Source of the DNA: CAZVLE01 sp964627855
GTDB taxonomy: Bacteria; Bacillota; Dethiobacteria; DTU022
DNA length: 24,679 bases
Assembly (NCBI GenBank): GCA_964627855.1
Contig: CAZVLE010000143.1
Location: forward strand, 1 to 24,679
Reading direction: 5' to 3'
Numbering within the stretch: position 1 is the stretch's first letter; each line of letters starts with the position of its first letter. Shown piece after piece: positions 15,385 to 23,648 of this stretch. The notes beneath the pieces were generated by a model. It saw only the letters and a list, made by a program, of their open reading frames with translations, made no database searches and was not told the DNA's origin. The position numbers were made by a program, and so were the translations under genes.

Positions 15385-16323
15385 ATGGAATGGCAACCAG
15401 ATAAACGAAAGATGCTCCTTGCCGATTTGTCACTTTTGTTCGTAGCCATCTTCTGGGGCTCTAATTTTGTGATCATGAAACATGCCTTTGAGGTAATTGC
15501 CCCTTTCACCTACCTGGGAATTCGTTTTTGCCTTGCTGCCCTGATTCTGGCGATCTTTTTCTGGAGAAGGTTATTGCGGGCAACGAAGGGCGATTACCTG
15601 GCCGGCTGCCTGATTGGTTTATTTCTATTTAGCGGTTATGTCTTTCAAACCATTGGCCTGCTTTACACTACTCCGGCCAAATCGGGCTTCATTACCGGTA
15701 CTGCGGTGATCATCGTTCCATTCCTTTATTACCTTATCACCAGGCATTCTCCCGGCTGGTGGGCTTTTTTCGGCGGGGCTCTGGCAGCAGTCGGTCTTTA
15801 CCTCTTCTCGGTCGATCGATCAATGGGCTTGAATGTCGGTGATGGCCTGACCCTGATCGGCGCTTTTCTATTTGCCGCTCATCTAATCGCCATTGCTATT
15901 CATGTCAGGCGTCGCGATCCTATTGTGCTATCCGTAACCCAGATTGCTTTTACCGGGTTGGTCTGTTTCGGTATCGCCCTTGTCTTTGAACCAACGGAAG
16001 CAATGTTTAACCAGCCGCTGTTAATCTGGGGAGCTATCCTTTATGCGATAATTTTTTGCACTATAGGCGCCTTTGTAACCCAGACTATTGCCCAGCGCTA
16101 TACCCCACCTACCCATGCTGTATTAATTCTTTCGACAGAGGCAATTTTCGCCGGTCTGTTTTCCTATTTTTTCTGGGAAGAAATATTTACTGCACAAAAA
16201 CTTACCGGGGCGGCTTTAATTCTGGCCGGGATCCTGGTTACCGAGTTGCGGCCCCTTATTGCAGCAAGGCTGGCTCACAACCGGGCCGCTGTTGCCAGGA
16301 GAGGGCTGCCTCCCGCCGGCTAG
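15385..16323 (+). CDS. EamA/DMT-superfamily transporter (drug/metabolite exporter type)
   Basis: The protein has about 312 residues in ten predicted transmembrane helices forming two repeated EamA halves, the first opening with LLFVAIFWGSNFVIMKHA, the second around residues 145-295. Motifs such as YTTPAKSGFITGTAVIIVP and LSTEAIFAGLFSYFFWEE are typical of the RhaT/EamA group. These carriers usually export amino acids or metabolites, though some import. The start is uncertain: ATG 15385 is preferred for codon type, TTG 15370 lies only three bases after GAGG, and ATG 15412 would still keep the first helix. It stands between the ABC operon and an MFS gene on the same strand, with gaps large enough for separate promoters. 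Confidence 0.85.
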   Translation: MEWQPDKRKMLLADLSLLFVAIFWGSNFVIMKHAFEVIAPFTYLGIRFCLAALILAIFFWRRLLRATKGDYLAGCLIGLFLFSGYVFQTIGLLYTTPAKSGFITGTAVIIVPFLYYLITRHSPGWWAFFGGALAAVGLYLFSVDRSMGLNVGDGLTLIGAFLFAAHLIAIAIHVRRRDPIVLSVTQIAFTGLVCFGIALVFEPTEAMFNQPLLIWGAILYAIIFCTIGAFVTQTIAQRYTPPTHAVLILSTEAIFAGLFSYFFWEEIFTAQKLTGAALILAGILVTELRPLIAARLAHNRAAVARRGLPPAG

Positions 16324-16485
16324 CTTGTGCATTTCTAACGGATTAAGGCTCAACCGGTAGCTGGTTTAAAATAACAGACTGCAGGGTCATCCTTCCTTAT
16401 CTGTCGGCAGGTTTGAAGTGCTCGGTGAGGATGATATGACCAGCATACACTAAAGAAATGGTTTAAAGCCAAAGGAGATAATGGA

Positions 16486-17811
16486 TTGAAAGCCCCGGGG
16501 CACAATGAGCTTATACTGGAAAGAAAATTCGTTAATACGCGCTGGCTGATGTGGTTTCTCCTGATCGCCCTGCACCTGGTGACATCTTTTCATCGTGTTT
16601 CTTTTAATGTTGTTGCCGATCTGCTGACCGCGGAATTCAGCCTGACCGGGGCAGGTCTGGGTAATCTTGCTGCCGCTTACACCTACATGTATGTTCTCAT
16701 GCAGATACCGGGCGGAATCCTTGTTGACCGTCTCGGACCGAGGCGTATTGCCCTTATAACCGGCCTGGCCATGGCGGCAGGGTCGATCATGATTGGCCTG
16801 GCGCCTTCGGCAATTTTTATTTTCCTCGGGCGGATGCTGATTGGTTTCGGCGGTTCTGTGGTCCTGGTCAATATCTTTAAATTTCAGGCCGCCTGGTTTC
16901 GTTCGGTGGAATTTGCCACCATGTCCGGTTATGCCCTGCTGATCAGCACCAGTGGTGCTCTCCTGGCTGCCACACCATTGGCCCTGGCCGTTTCTGCCTA
17001 TGGCTGGCGGACACCTTTTGTTTCTTTCGGACTTCTCACGATATTAATTGCAGTGCTCTGTTTTTATATTATCAGGAATAATCCCCGGGAGGTTTTCGGG
17101 GCTATGGTTTCAGACAGGGTTGACAGTCAATTGTCTGTTGCAGAACCGCAAGTGATGAACCTCAAGGCTGTAGGGACGGTCCTGAGAAACCGCCGTATCT
17201 GGTTGCCGTTTTTCATTAACCTGGGCACCTACAGCGGTTTTGTTGTTTTTGCCGGAACCTGGGGCATCTCTTACCTGGTTCATGTCTACGGTCTTAGTGT
17301 AGAGCAGGCTTCTTTTTATATGATAGTAGCTTACCTCGCATATATGGCAGCCGCACCGGCAGCGGGAATAATATCTGACCGGATCGGCTCTCGCAGACTG
17401 CCCGCTATTTTCATGGTTGGTTCTGCAGCGTTTTTCTGGCTGCTGCTGGCCGTCTGGCCTGGCGGGCTGGTGCCCCTGCCTTTTATTTATGGTTTGTGTA
17501 TCCTTCTGGGCATTGGCGGAGCGGCGACTGTGTTAAGTTTTCCCATGGCCAGGGAAGTTAGTATTCCCGGCTATACCGGCCTGGTTACAGCCACTGTAAA
17601 CCTGGGAGTTTTTCTCGGTATGGCCATCCTGCAGCCGCTTTTTGGTTATGTGCTTGATGCGGGATGGACTGGAACAGTTTTTGAGGGGGTCAGGATTTAC
17701 CCCCTGCAGGCCTATCGTGCCGGGTTTTTCCTTATTTTCATTTTTGCCGCCATTTCTCTGGCCGCTGCTTTTATTTACCGCGAGGAGAAAACAAAGGTGC
17801 CTGCAGCATGA
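16486..17811 (+). CDS. Major facilitator superfamily transporter
   Basis: This 441-residue protein has twelve predicted transmembrane helices. TTG 16486 is the only good start, eight bases after AAAGGAG; the nearby ATG at 16481 is out of frame and stops at once. The MFS loop 2-3 signature is present as GGILVDRLGPRRIALITG at about residues 75-95, with the matching second-half AGIISDRIGSRRLPAI near 290-305. The N-terminus before helix 1 is hydrophilic. Substrate is unknown; organic-acid or osmolyte uptake would fit the island, but nothing in the sequence fixes it. The stop overlaps the gap to the QueG-like gene, which starts 51 bases later. Confidence 0.88.
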   Translation: MKAPGHNELILERKFVNTRWLMWFLLIALHLVTSFHRVSFNVVADLLTAEFSLTGAGLGNLAAAYTYMYVLMQIPGGILVDRLGPRRIALITGLAMAAGSIMIGLAPSAIFIFLGRMLIGFGGSVVLVNIFKFQAAWFRSVEFATMSGYALLISTSGALLAATPLALAVSAYGWRTPFVSFGLLTILIAVLCFYIIRNNPREVFGAMVSDRVDSQLSVAEPQVMNLKAVGTVLRNRRIWLPFFINLGTYSGFVVFAGTWGISYLVHVYGLSVEQASFYMIVAYLAYMAAAPAAGIISDRIGSRRLPAIFMVGSAAFFWLLLAVWPGGLVPLPFIYGLCILLGIGGAATVLSFPMAREVSIPGYTGLVTATVNLGVFLGMAILQPLFGYVLDAGWTGTVFEGVRIYPLQAYRAGFFLIFIFAAISLAAAFIYREEKTKVPAA

Positions 17812-17862
17812 TATAATCTAAACCGTGATAGACTTGTTTTATGCTATTTTTGGAGGTGGGGT

Positions 17863-18981
17863 ATGGAAAAGGCAATCAGGGAATATGCTCTCGAAATTGG
17901 ATTTGATGATGTCGGATTTACTACAGCTGATCCCTTTCCGCAGCTGATTGAAGCACTGGAAGAGCGCAAGGAGGGCTACAGCTGGATCAGCGATGGTTTG
18001 CTGCAGCTGGCACACGTGGCCGATCCCCGTTATGTTCTGCCATCGGCTCGCTCGGTTGTAGTGCTCGTTTATGACTATTACAAGCAGGCTTATCCGGAAC
18101 AATTGCTGGGGCGGATCGGCAAGGCTTATCAGTCGCGCCTATACCCGGGCAAAAAGCGTATTTTCGGTAGCCGTCTGCGTCTGATCCGTGAGTTCATGGA
18201 ATCGAAAGGCATGGAAGTTGGTTTTCGACCGGCCATGCCTGAAAGGCAGGCTGCTGTGAGAGCCGGGGTTGGTCGTTTCGGCTGCAATACCTTTGTCTAT
18301 GCCCCGGGTAAGGGCAGCTATATCGGTATTGTTGCCATGGCGGTCAGCGCCGAGCTGCAGCCGACAGTAGCTAACCCTGATACTCTCTGTCCCGATGATT
18401 GCCGGCGCTGTATAGAAGCCTGCCCGACAGGAGCTTTATATGAGCCCTACAAGATGAACCCCCTGCAATGTATTGCTTTTAACACATACGGTACCGGTAA
18501 TTTCCCGGGCGCCCCCGAAGATATTCCCCTGGAAATACGTGAAAAGATGGGATCCTGGATCTATGGTTGCGATCACTGCCAGGATGCCTGCCCCCGGAAC
18601 CAGAAAAGGCTCAACCAGGCGCTGGTACCTGATGCTTTTCTTGAAGAAATGGTGCCCGGTATGGATCCGAAAGTTTTACTGACCATGGATGATCGCTATT
18701 TTTTAGAGACGGTTCAACAGCTGCTATACGGCTACATCTGGGAAAAAAAGTTCCTGCAGCGAAACGCCGCTATTGCCCTCGGTAACAGCGGTGATGATGG
18801 AGTGGTTAGTCTATTAGCCCAGGCTATGGAAGACCCGCAGGAGATGGTCCGCCAGTATAGCGCCTGGGCTCTTGGCCGGATTGGCGGTAGCGAGAGCAGG
18901 AAAGTTCTTGAAAGGTTCCGGCAGAAGGAAGAATCGGACAGGGTCAGGCTGGAGCTGGTCTCCGCCCTCGAAACAATGTAA
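17863..18981 (+). CDS. QueG-related double [4Fe-4S] protein with C-terminal HEAT repeats
   Basis: This 372-residue protein has a cobalamin-type N-terminal domain as in QueG, a ferredoxin domain with eight cysteines (176, 180, 183, 187, 203, 236, 239, 243; cores CRRCIEACPTGA and CDHCQDACPRN), and two HEAT/PBS-lyase-like repeats from about residue 290 on (NAAIALGNSGDDG, SAWALGRIGGSE). True epoxyqueuosine reductases reduce oQ to queuosine in tRNA with a cobalamin and two Fe-S clusters. The catalytic Asp seven residues before the conserved ER of QueG is not present here (the segment reads GFRPAMPER), so this is probably one of the common clostridial QueG-like proteins of unknown function. ATG 17863 follows TTGGAGGTGGGG. 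Confidence 0.8.
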   Translation: MEKAIREYALEIGFDDVGFTTADPFPQLIEALEERKEGYSWISDGLLQLAHVADPRYVLPSARSVVVLVYDYYKQAYPEQLLGRIGKAYQSRLYPGKKRIFGSRLRLIREFMESKGMEVGFRPAMPERQAAVRAGVGRFGCNTFVYAPGKGSYIGIVAMAVSAELQPTVANPDTLCPDDCRRCIEACPTGALYEPYKMNPLQCIAFNTYGTGNFPGAPEDIPLEIREKMGSWIYGCDHCQDACPRNQKRLNQALVPDAFLEEMVPGMDPKVLLTMDDRYFLETVQQLLYGYIWEKKFLQRNAAIALGNSGDDGVVSLLAQAMEDPQEMVRQYSAWALGRIGGSESRKVLERFRQKEESDRVRLELVSALETM

Positions 18982-19045
18982 AGATCAATGATTTATTTCT
19001 CTTTTTAACTTGTTATAGAAGTACTGACAGGGAGAGTTAATGGTG

Positions 19046-19861
19046 ATGGAAAAACTGATTATCACAGTAGCGCCGACAGGTAATGTGCCGACCAGGGAGA
19101 ATAGTCCTTATCTACCACTCACCCCGGATGAGATAGCGGAGGATGTTTATCGCTCTTACCAGGCCGGGGCGGCCATCGCCCACCTGCACGCCCGTGACCG
19201 CAGTGGTCTGCCCACAGCAGATCCGGCGGTATTCAAGGAGATTGTCGCCAGGGTAAGGGCTAAGTGTGACATCATAATCCAGCTTTCCACCGGGGCCAGA
19301 GCCGGAAAGAGTGTCGAAGAGCGGGGAGCCTGTATCGATCTTAAACCTGAAATGGCCAGCCTGACTACCGGTTCTTCAAATTTTGCTCGCTCGGTCAACT
19401 ATAATCCTCCGGGGCTAATCAAGGAACTGGCCAGACGCATGCTGGAAAATGGAGTAAAGCCGGAGATAGAAATTTTCGATCTTTCCGCTCTTGAGTATGC
19501 CCTGTTCTTAATTGATAAAGGTCTGTTGAAAGAGCCTTTGCACATTAACCTGGTTTTGCATGTGCCCGGATCTCTTCAGGGCAAACCGCGCAACCTTTTT
19601 TACCTCATAGAAAGCCTGCCCCCTAAATGCACCTGGTCTGTAACCAGCATCGGTAGCAGTCATCACCAGCTAAGCGCCCTTGCCCTGGTTCTTGGTGGCC
19701 ACGTGCGAACAGGCCTGGAAGACCTTACCTGGATCGAGGAGGGAAAGCCACTTTCAAATTTTGAACTGGTTCAAAGGCTGGCCCGGCAGGCAGCTGCCTA
19801 CGGGCGCGAAATTGCCACTCCTGCACAGGCAAGGCAAATGCTGGGCCTCACCACCCTGTGA
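19046..19861 (+). CDS. Beta-keto acid cleavage enzyme (BKACE, Kce-like)
   Basis: The protein has 271 residues from ATG 19046; ATG 19040 is also possible. Using 19046, the zinc ligands fall at His46 and His48 (HLHARD), the same numbers as in characterised Kce, and the catalytic RTGLED motif gives Arg221, Glu225 and Asp226. Kce condenses acetyl-CoA with 3-keto-5-aminohexanoate, releasing acetoacetate and aminobutyryl-CoA, in lysine fermentation. The family as a whole handles many beta-keto acids. Residue 14, Glu in Kce, is Val here (TGNVPTR), so the substrate may not be the aminated lysine intermediate. The gene lies 6 kb from the kamDE genes, on the same strand, and directly before the hutH promoter. 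Confidence 0.88.
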   Translation: MEKLIITVAPTGNVPTRENSPYLPLTPDEIAEDVYRSYQAGAAIAHLHARDRSGLPTADPAVFKEIVARVRAKCDIIIQLSTGARAGKSVEERGACIDLKPEMASLTTGSSNFARSVNYNPPGLIKELARRMLENGVKPEIEIFDLSALEYALFLIDKGLLKEPLHINLVLHVPGSLQGKPRNLFYLIESLPPKCTWSVTSIGSSHHQLSALALVLGGHVRTGLEDLTWIEEGKPLSNFELVQRLARQAAAYGREIATPAQARQMLGLTTL

Positions 19862-19890
19862 TTGACAGCAGGCTGGCTCTGAGATAAGAT
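19862..19890 (+). promoter_or_regulatory. Predicted sigma-A promoter of hutH
   Basis: A perfect TTGACA (19862-19867), a 17-base spacer and TAAGAT (19885-19890) begin at the very first base after the BKACE stop codon. Transcription would start near 19897, placing the HutP-type leader between the promoter and hutH. Confidence 0.7.
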
Positions 19891-19926
19891 AATTGTAAAA
19901 TAAGAACTATATAATCCTGGAGCTCA

Positions 19927-19985
19927 TAGTTATTAGATATTAGGGAGCATAGGGGATCTAATTCCCCTGTGCTTTTTATTTTTTT
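19927..19985 (+). promoter_or_regulatory. HutP-type antitermination leader: UAG triplets plus intrinsic terminator
   Basis: Three UAG triplets with exact 4-base spacers (19927-19929, 19934-19936, 19941-19943) match the known HutP recognition pattern. A fourth UAG (19950-19952) lies inside the terminator stem. The terminator is GCATAGGGGA (19947-19956) paired with TCCCCTGTGC (19963-19972), 10 bp with one wobble and a 6-base loop, followed by TTTTTATTTTTTT to 19985. In Bacillus subtilis HutP binds such UAG repeats with L-histidine and magnesium and prevents termination. HutP itself is encoded 1.6 kb downstream. The ribosome site AAGGAGG (19986-19992) of hutH follows immediately. Confidence 0.85.
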
Positions 19986-20003
19986 AAGGAGGAATTTTTC
20001 GCA

Positions 20004-21554
20004 ATGAAGACGACCAGTGGAGCCAATGAAACCAAAAAACGGCTGGAGATTAACGGAGAGGGAATCAGCCTTGCTGATGTTGTCAAAGTGGCAAGACATG
20101 GTTTGCCGGTTTCGATTTGCCCGGAAGCCATCAATAGAATTGCCGCTTCCAGGGCTATGCTCGAGAAGCTCGTTGAGGAGGAAGCAGTTGTTTACGGGAT
20201 CACCACTGGTTTTGGTCGTTTCAGTGATGTGAATATATCGAGGAAGGATGCCATTCAGCTCCAAAAGAACCTTATCGCCAGCCATGCTGCTGCTGTAGGT
20301 GAGCCATTGGCTGAAGAGGTGGTGAGGGCGGCTTTACTGCTCCGCTTAAATGCCCTGGCCCGGGGTTACTCCGGCGTACGTCCTATCCTGGTGGAGCGGC
20401 TAACTGAAATGCTGAACAGGAATGTAGTTCCAGTCATACCGGAGCAGGGTTCGCTGGGGGCCAGCGGCGATCTGGCTCCTCTATCACATCTGGCCCTTGT
20501 TCTCACCGGGCAGGGCGAGGCTTTTTATGGCGATGAAAGAATGCCCGGGGCTGAAGCCCTTGATCTGGCGGGCATTGAACCGCTTACCCTGGTTGAAAAA
20601 GAGGGCCTGGCCCTGATCAACGGGACCCAGATCATGACCGCCATCGGTTCTCTGGCCTGGTTTGATGCCGCCAATCTGCTGCGCTCTTCAATGATCACGG
20701 CCGCCCTGACCTTAGAAGCACAGCTGGCTGTTCCGGATGCTTTTGACCCTTTAATTGCTTCGGTGCGACCTTATAGCGGGCATCAATATGTGGGCGGGCT
20801 CGTCTTGAAATTGCTTGAAGGAAGCAGACTCATTGGCAGTGATCAGCGCAAGGTCCAGGATGCCTACAGCCTGCGCTGTATACCCCAGGTTCACGGCGCC
20901 ACATATAATGCTCTCGAATATGTTTCGAGTATCCTCGAGATAGAGATTAATTCTGTCAATGACAATCCCCTCCTCTTTCCCGAAGAAAATAGGGTTTTAT
21001 CGGGCGGTAATTTTCACGGTCAGCCTGTGGCCCAGGCCATGGATTTCCTGGCCATAGCTATAGCTGAACTGGGCAGTATTGCTGAAAGGCGTGTTGAACG
21101 CCTCGTTAACCCTGCCCTGAGCGGCTTGCCGCCTTTCCTGACTAAAGAGGGAGGGCTTAACTCGGGGATGATGATTGCCCAGTATACTGCCGCCTCGCTG
21201 GTCAGTGAAAACAAGGTTCTCTGTCACCCGGCCAGTGTTGATTCCATACCTTCTTCGGCCAACCAGGAAGATCATGTCAGCATGGGTACTACAGCTGCCC
21301 GCAAGGCAAGACAGGTCGTTGACAATGTTACACGGGTAATCGGCATTGAATTGCTCCTCGCCGGCCAGGCGATAGACTTCAGGGGTGCCGAACATCTGGG
21401 AGCGGGTACCGGCCGGGCTTACCGGTTGTTGCGCAGTGAGGTTGGTTTCATGGAAAAAGACGAAATTCTCTATCCGTTGATCGAAAGAGCTGTACAGTTG
21501 ATTAACAGCGGAGATCTGCTTCGCGAAGTGAGTGAGGTAGTAGATTTTTCCTGA
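20004..21554 (+). CDS. hutH: Histidine ammonia-lyase (HutH)
   Basis: This 516-residue protein is typical in length. It converts L-histidine to urocanate and ammonia in the cytoplasm using the MIO cofactor, formed by cyclisation of Ala153-Ser154-Gly155 in SLGASGDLAPL. Other catalytic signatures are Tyr64 in VYGITTGFG, His94 in ASHAAAVG (the His at this site favours histidine over aromatic substrates), GNFHGQP, and NQEDHVSMGTTAAR. The start is ATG 20004, 11 bases after AAGGAGG. The leader carries a histidine-responsive HutP-type terminator, which supports histidine as the real substrate. HutU, HutI and HutF/G are not in the window, so urocanate breakdown must be encoded elsewhere or be absent. 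A related aminomutase is a less likely alternative. Confidence 0.92.
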   Translation: MKTTSGANETKKRLEINGEGISLADVVKVARHGLPVSICPEAINRIAASRAMLEKLVEEEAVVYGITTGFGRFSDVNISRKDAIQLQKNLIASHAAAVGEPLAEEVVRAALLLRLNALARGYSGVRPILVERLTEMLNRNVVPVIPEQGSLGASGDLAPLSHLALVLTGQGEAFYGDERMPGAEALDLAGIEPLTLVEKEGLALINGTQIMTAIGSLAWFDAANLLRSSMITAALTLEAQLAVPDAFDPLIASVRPYSGHQYVGGLVLKLLEGSRLIGSDQRKVQDAYSLRCIPQVHGATYNALEYVSSILEIEINSVNDNPLLFPEENRVLSGGNFHGQPVAQAMDFLAIAIAELGSIAERRVERLVNPALSGLPPFLTKEGGLNSGMMIAQYTAASLVSENKVLCHPASVDSIPSSANQEDHVSMGTTAARKARQVVDNVTRVIGIELLLAGQAIDFRGAEHLGAGTGRAYRLLRSEVGFMEKDEILYPLIERAVQLINSGDLLREVSEVVDFS

Positions 21555-21651
21555 ACCTTCACCAACCTTCACCTGGTATGCCAAAGCAAGGTTTAAATGA
21601 TAGAATATATTAGTGCTCAGCTTTGTGCAGGCTGATGGAGGTGGGATATAG

Positions 21652-22089
21652 ATGGAGCGTATCGGCAAAACAGCGATCATGTTTACCCTTTCCAGTGGCG
21701 ATCTTGAAGAAAAAATCCGCAAAGATGCCGTGAAGGATGGTTATCAATTGATTAAGGGCAGGGTTGGCTCGATGAGCACGGAGAAGATTTTTGCTGCTGT
21801 TGAAACGGCTGCCCAGAGAGAAGGTCTGATCCGCAAAGATTTTTATCGCGATACCCATGCTCTTTATCATGCCACGCTCGATGCTTTTGTCGGAATATGC
21901 CGGGGTCAGCTTGGCCTCGAGAGCATGCTGCGGACGGTGGGCCTTATTTTTGCAGTTGTCAGGGGTCCGCGCAGCAGCGAAGATCATCAAGACGGTGACT
22001 GGCTCGCCGTGGTACTTTACGGCACCATCGGGGCTCCGGTTAAAGGGTACGAGCATGAAACTATCGGTCTCGGTTTGAATCATGTTTGA
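21652..22089 (+). CDS. hutP: HutP, histidine-dependent RNA-binding antiterminator
   Basis: This 145-residue protein has typical HutP length and aligns throughout with Bacillus subtilis HutP. Metal and histidine ligands are in place: His69 and His73 in DTHALYHAT (His73/His77 in B. subtilis) and His135 in YEHETIG (His138). The KGRVGSMSTEKI, LLRTVG-like SMLRTVGLIFAVVRG, and LYGTIGAPVKG segments are family hallmarks. HutP forms a hexamer that binds UAG-repeat RNA when L-histidine and Mg2+ are bound, preventing terminator formation. The matching RNA element lies before hutH. In B. subtilis hutP comes before hutH; here it follows it by 97 bases, so antitermination would also raise hutP itself. ATG 21652 follows GGAGGTGGG. 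Confidence 0.93.
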   Translation: MERIGKTAIMFTLSSGDLEEKIRKDAVKDGYQLIKGRVGSMSTEKIFAAVETAAQREGLIRKDFYRDTHALYHATLDAFVGICRGQLGLESMLRTVGLIFAVVRGPRSSEDHQDGDWLAVVLYGTIGAPVKGYEHETIGLGLNHV

Positions 22090-22202
22090 TCATGGGAAAG
22101 ATACCATAATGTCAGTAATGGTGTCGGTTTTCTGTTGTCTGTCAGGGCTAGGAACAAAAAAATAACGGTATAATTTTTACCTGTAGGGTATTCATAACGG
22201 AG

Positions 22203-23648
22203 GTGTTAGAGATAGGCGCTTATCGATCGAATTACAGCCAGCAGTTGTCCCCCCAGTTAAAGTGGTTTAGCACCGATCAGCTCGAAGCAATTCACAGCGC
22301 AACCATCGATGTCCTGGAAAGAAGAGGGGTGAGGGTTAATCACCCCGGGTCGGTAAAGCTGCTCAAAGAGGCCGGCTGCCTGGTCCATGATAATGATGTG
22401 AAAATACCGGGCTGGCTTATTGAAGAGGCTATCCGGTCGGCCCCTTCAAAAATAAATGTATACAATCGTGAAGGTTTACCAGCCCTGAGCCTGGAAAGCA
22501 ACCGCACCTATTATGGGACCGGTTCAGACCTGCCTTTTCACCTGGATTTGGAGACAGGGAAAAGAAGGGGTAGTGTGAAAGCTGATATTGTTAATACCGC
22601 CAGGCTTCTTGAAAGTCTTTCCGGTTATGACTTTGCTATGAGCAATGCCATTCCCGGTGATTGTCCGGCAGAGCAGGGCGATTTGCACCAGTTTGCCGCG
22701 CTGGTTCTTAATTGTGCCAAGCCGATCATTTTCACCTCTTTCAATGAAGAGAATACCCGGAAAATTATTGAGATGGCCATTGCCGTGGCCGAATCTGCTG
22801 AAAACTTAAGGAGCAGGCCTTTTCTCATTCTTTACACCGAGCCCATATCACCTCTTGTTCACACCGAAGATGGTGTAGCTAAGATGCTTGCCTGCATTGA
22901 TTACAACATTCCGGTTATCTATACCCCCGGAGTGGTGGCCGGGGGAACCTGTCCGGTGACCAAGGCCGGGACAATTGTCCAGATGAATGCGGAAAGTCTT
23001 TCTGGCCTGCTCATTGCCCAACTGAAAAAGAAGGGGGCGCCCATTATTATCGGTGGCGGCGCTACTCCGATGGAGATGCAGACCACGGCCACGCTCTATG
23101 GTTCTCCCGATGCGGCAATGAACTATTGTGCCATGACTGAACTGGCCCGCTTTTACGGCCTGCCCAACTTTACAGAGGCCGGTTGTTCTAACGCTCCGCT
23201 CCCTGATGCCCAGGCAGGGATGGAAGCGGCACTGGGTTTGCTTTTAAACCAGCTTTGCGGGGCCAACCTGGTTCACGATGTCGGCTACCTTGATGGCGGG
23301 AAAACCGGTTCACTGCCCTTCCTGGTCATGTGCGACGACTTCATCAGTGCAGTACGTCATATTGGGGCAGGGATAGAGGTAAACAGCGATACCCTGGCCA
23401 CTGATGCGATAGTAGAAGTTGGCCCGGCCGGCCATTTCCTGGCTACGGAGCATACCATGAAACATTTTCGCCGGGAAATATGGATGCCGACAGTTTTTAA
23501 CCGGATGATGTTTGAGACCTGGCAGCAGCTGGGCAGCAAAGATTGTTTCGAACTGGCCCGGGAAAAGGCTCTGGCGATTCTCAGCAGTGACAGCTTCAAT
23601 GAACCCGACCCGGCAGTGGTTCAGGCTGTTCAAGATATGCTCAAGTAA
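22203..23648 (+). CDS. MttB-family (trimethylamine methyltransferase-like) protein without pyrrolysine
   Basis: The protein has about 480 residues, the MttB size. There is no in-frame amber codon; the region where pyrrolysine sits in MttB reads SNAPLPDAQAG here, so this is a non-pyrrolysine member. Such proteins demethylate quaternary amines, for example glycine betaine (MtgB), proline betaine (MtpB), carnitine (MtcB) or gamma-butyrobetaine (MtyB), passing methyl to a corrinoid protein. The fold is a TIM barrel. Substrate cannot be set from sequence alone. No corrinoid protein gene is visible, but a UroD/MtaA-type methyltransferase begins 106 bases downstream. The start is unclear: GTG 22203 lies inside the GGAGGTG ribosome site, and the only codon at good spacing is ATA 22212. 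A TATAAT (22169-22174) upstream may be a -10. Confidence 0.9.
   Translation: MLEIGAYRSNYSQQLSPQLKWFSTDQLEAIHSATIDVLERRGVRVNHPGSVKLLKEAGCLVHDNDVKIPGWLIEEAIRSAPSKINVYNREGLPALSLESNRTYYGTGSDLPFHLDLETGKRRGSVKADIVNTARLLESLSGYDFAMSNAIPGDCPAEQGDLHQFAALVLNCAKPIIFTSFNEENTRKIIEMAIAVAESAENLRSRPFLILYTEPISPLVHTEDGVAKMLACIDYNIPVIYTPGVVAGGTCPVTKAGTIVQMNAESLSGLLIAQLKKKGAPIIIGGGATPMEMQTTATLYGSPDAAMNYCAMTELARFYGLPNFTEAGCSNAPLPDAQAGMEAALGLLLNQLCGANLVHDVGYLDGGKTGSLPFLVMCDDFISAVRHIGAGIEVNSDTLATDAIVEVGPAGHFLATEHTMKHFRREIWMPTVFNRMMFETWQQLGSKDCFELAREKALAILSSDSFNEPDPAVVQAVQDMLK

Noticed and set aside
16385..16442. GGTCATCCT...AGGATGATATGACC interrupted inverted repeat between the DMT and MFS genes
   Set aside because: The arms match only in pieces (6 and 7 bp with an offset) and no T-tract follows, so I could not support a terminator or operator.
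20997..21722. A 241-codon minus-strand open frame across the 3' end of hutH and the start of hutP
   Set aside because: It is antisense to two well-supported genes, has no ribosome site that I can see, and no recognisable domain.
22203..23648. Pyrrolysine-containing MttB
   Set aside because: No in-frame TAG codon; the expected site reads as ordinary residues (SNAPLPDAQAG).
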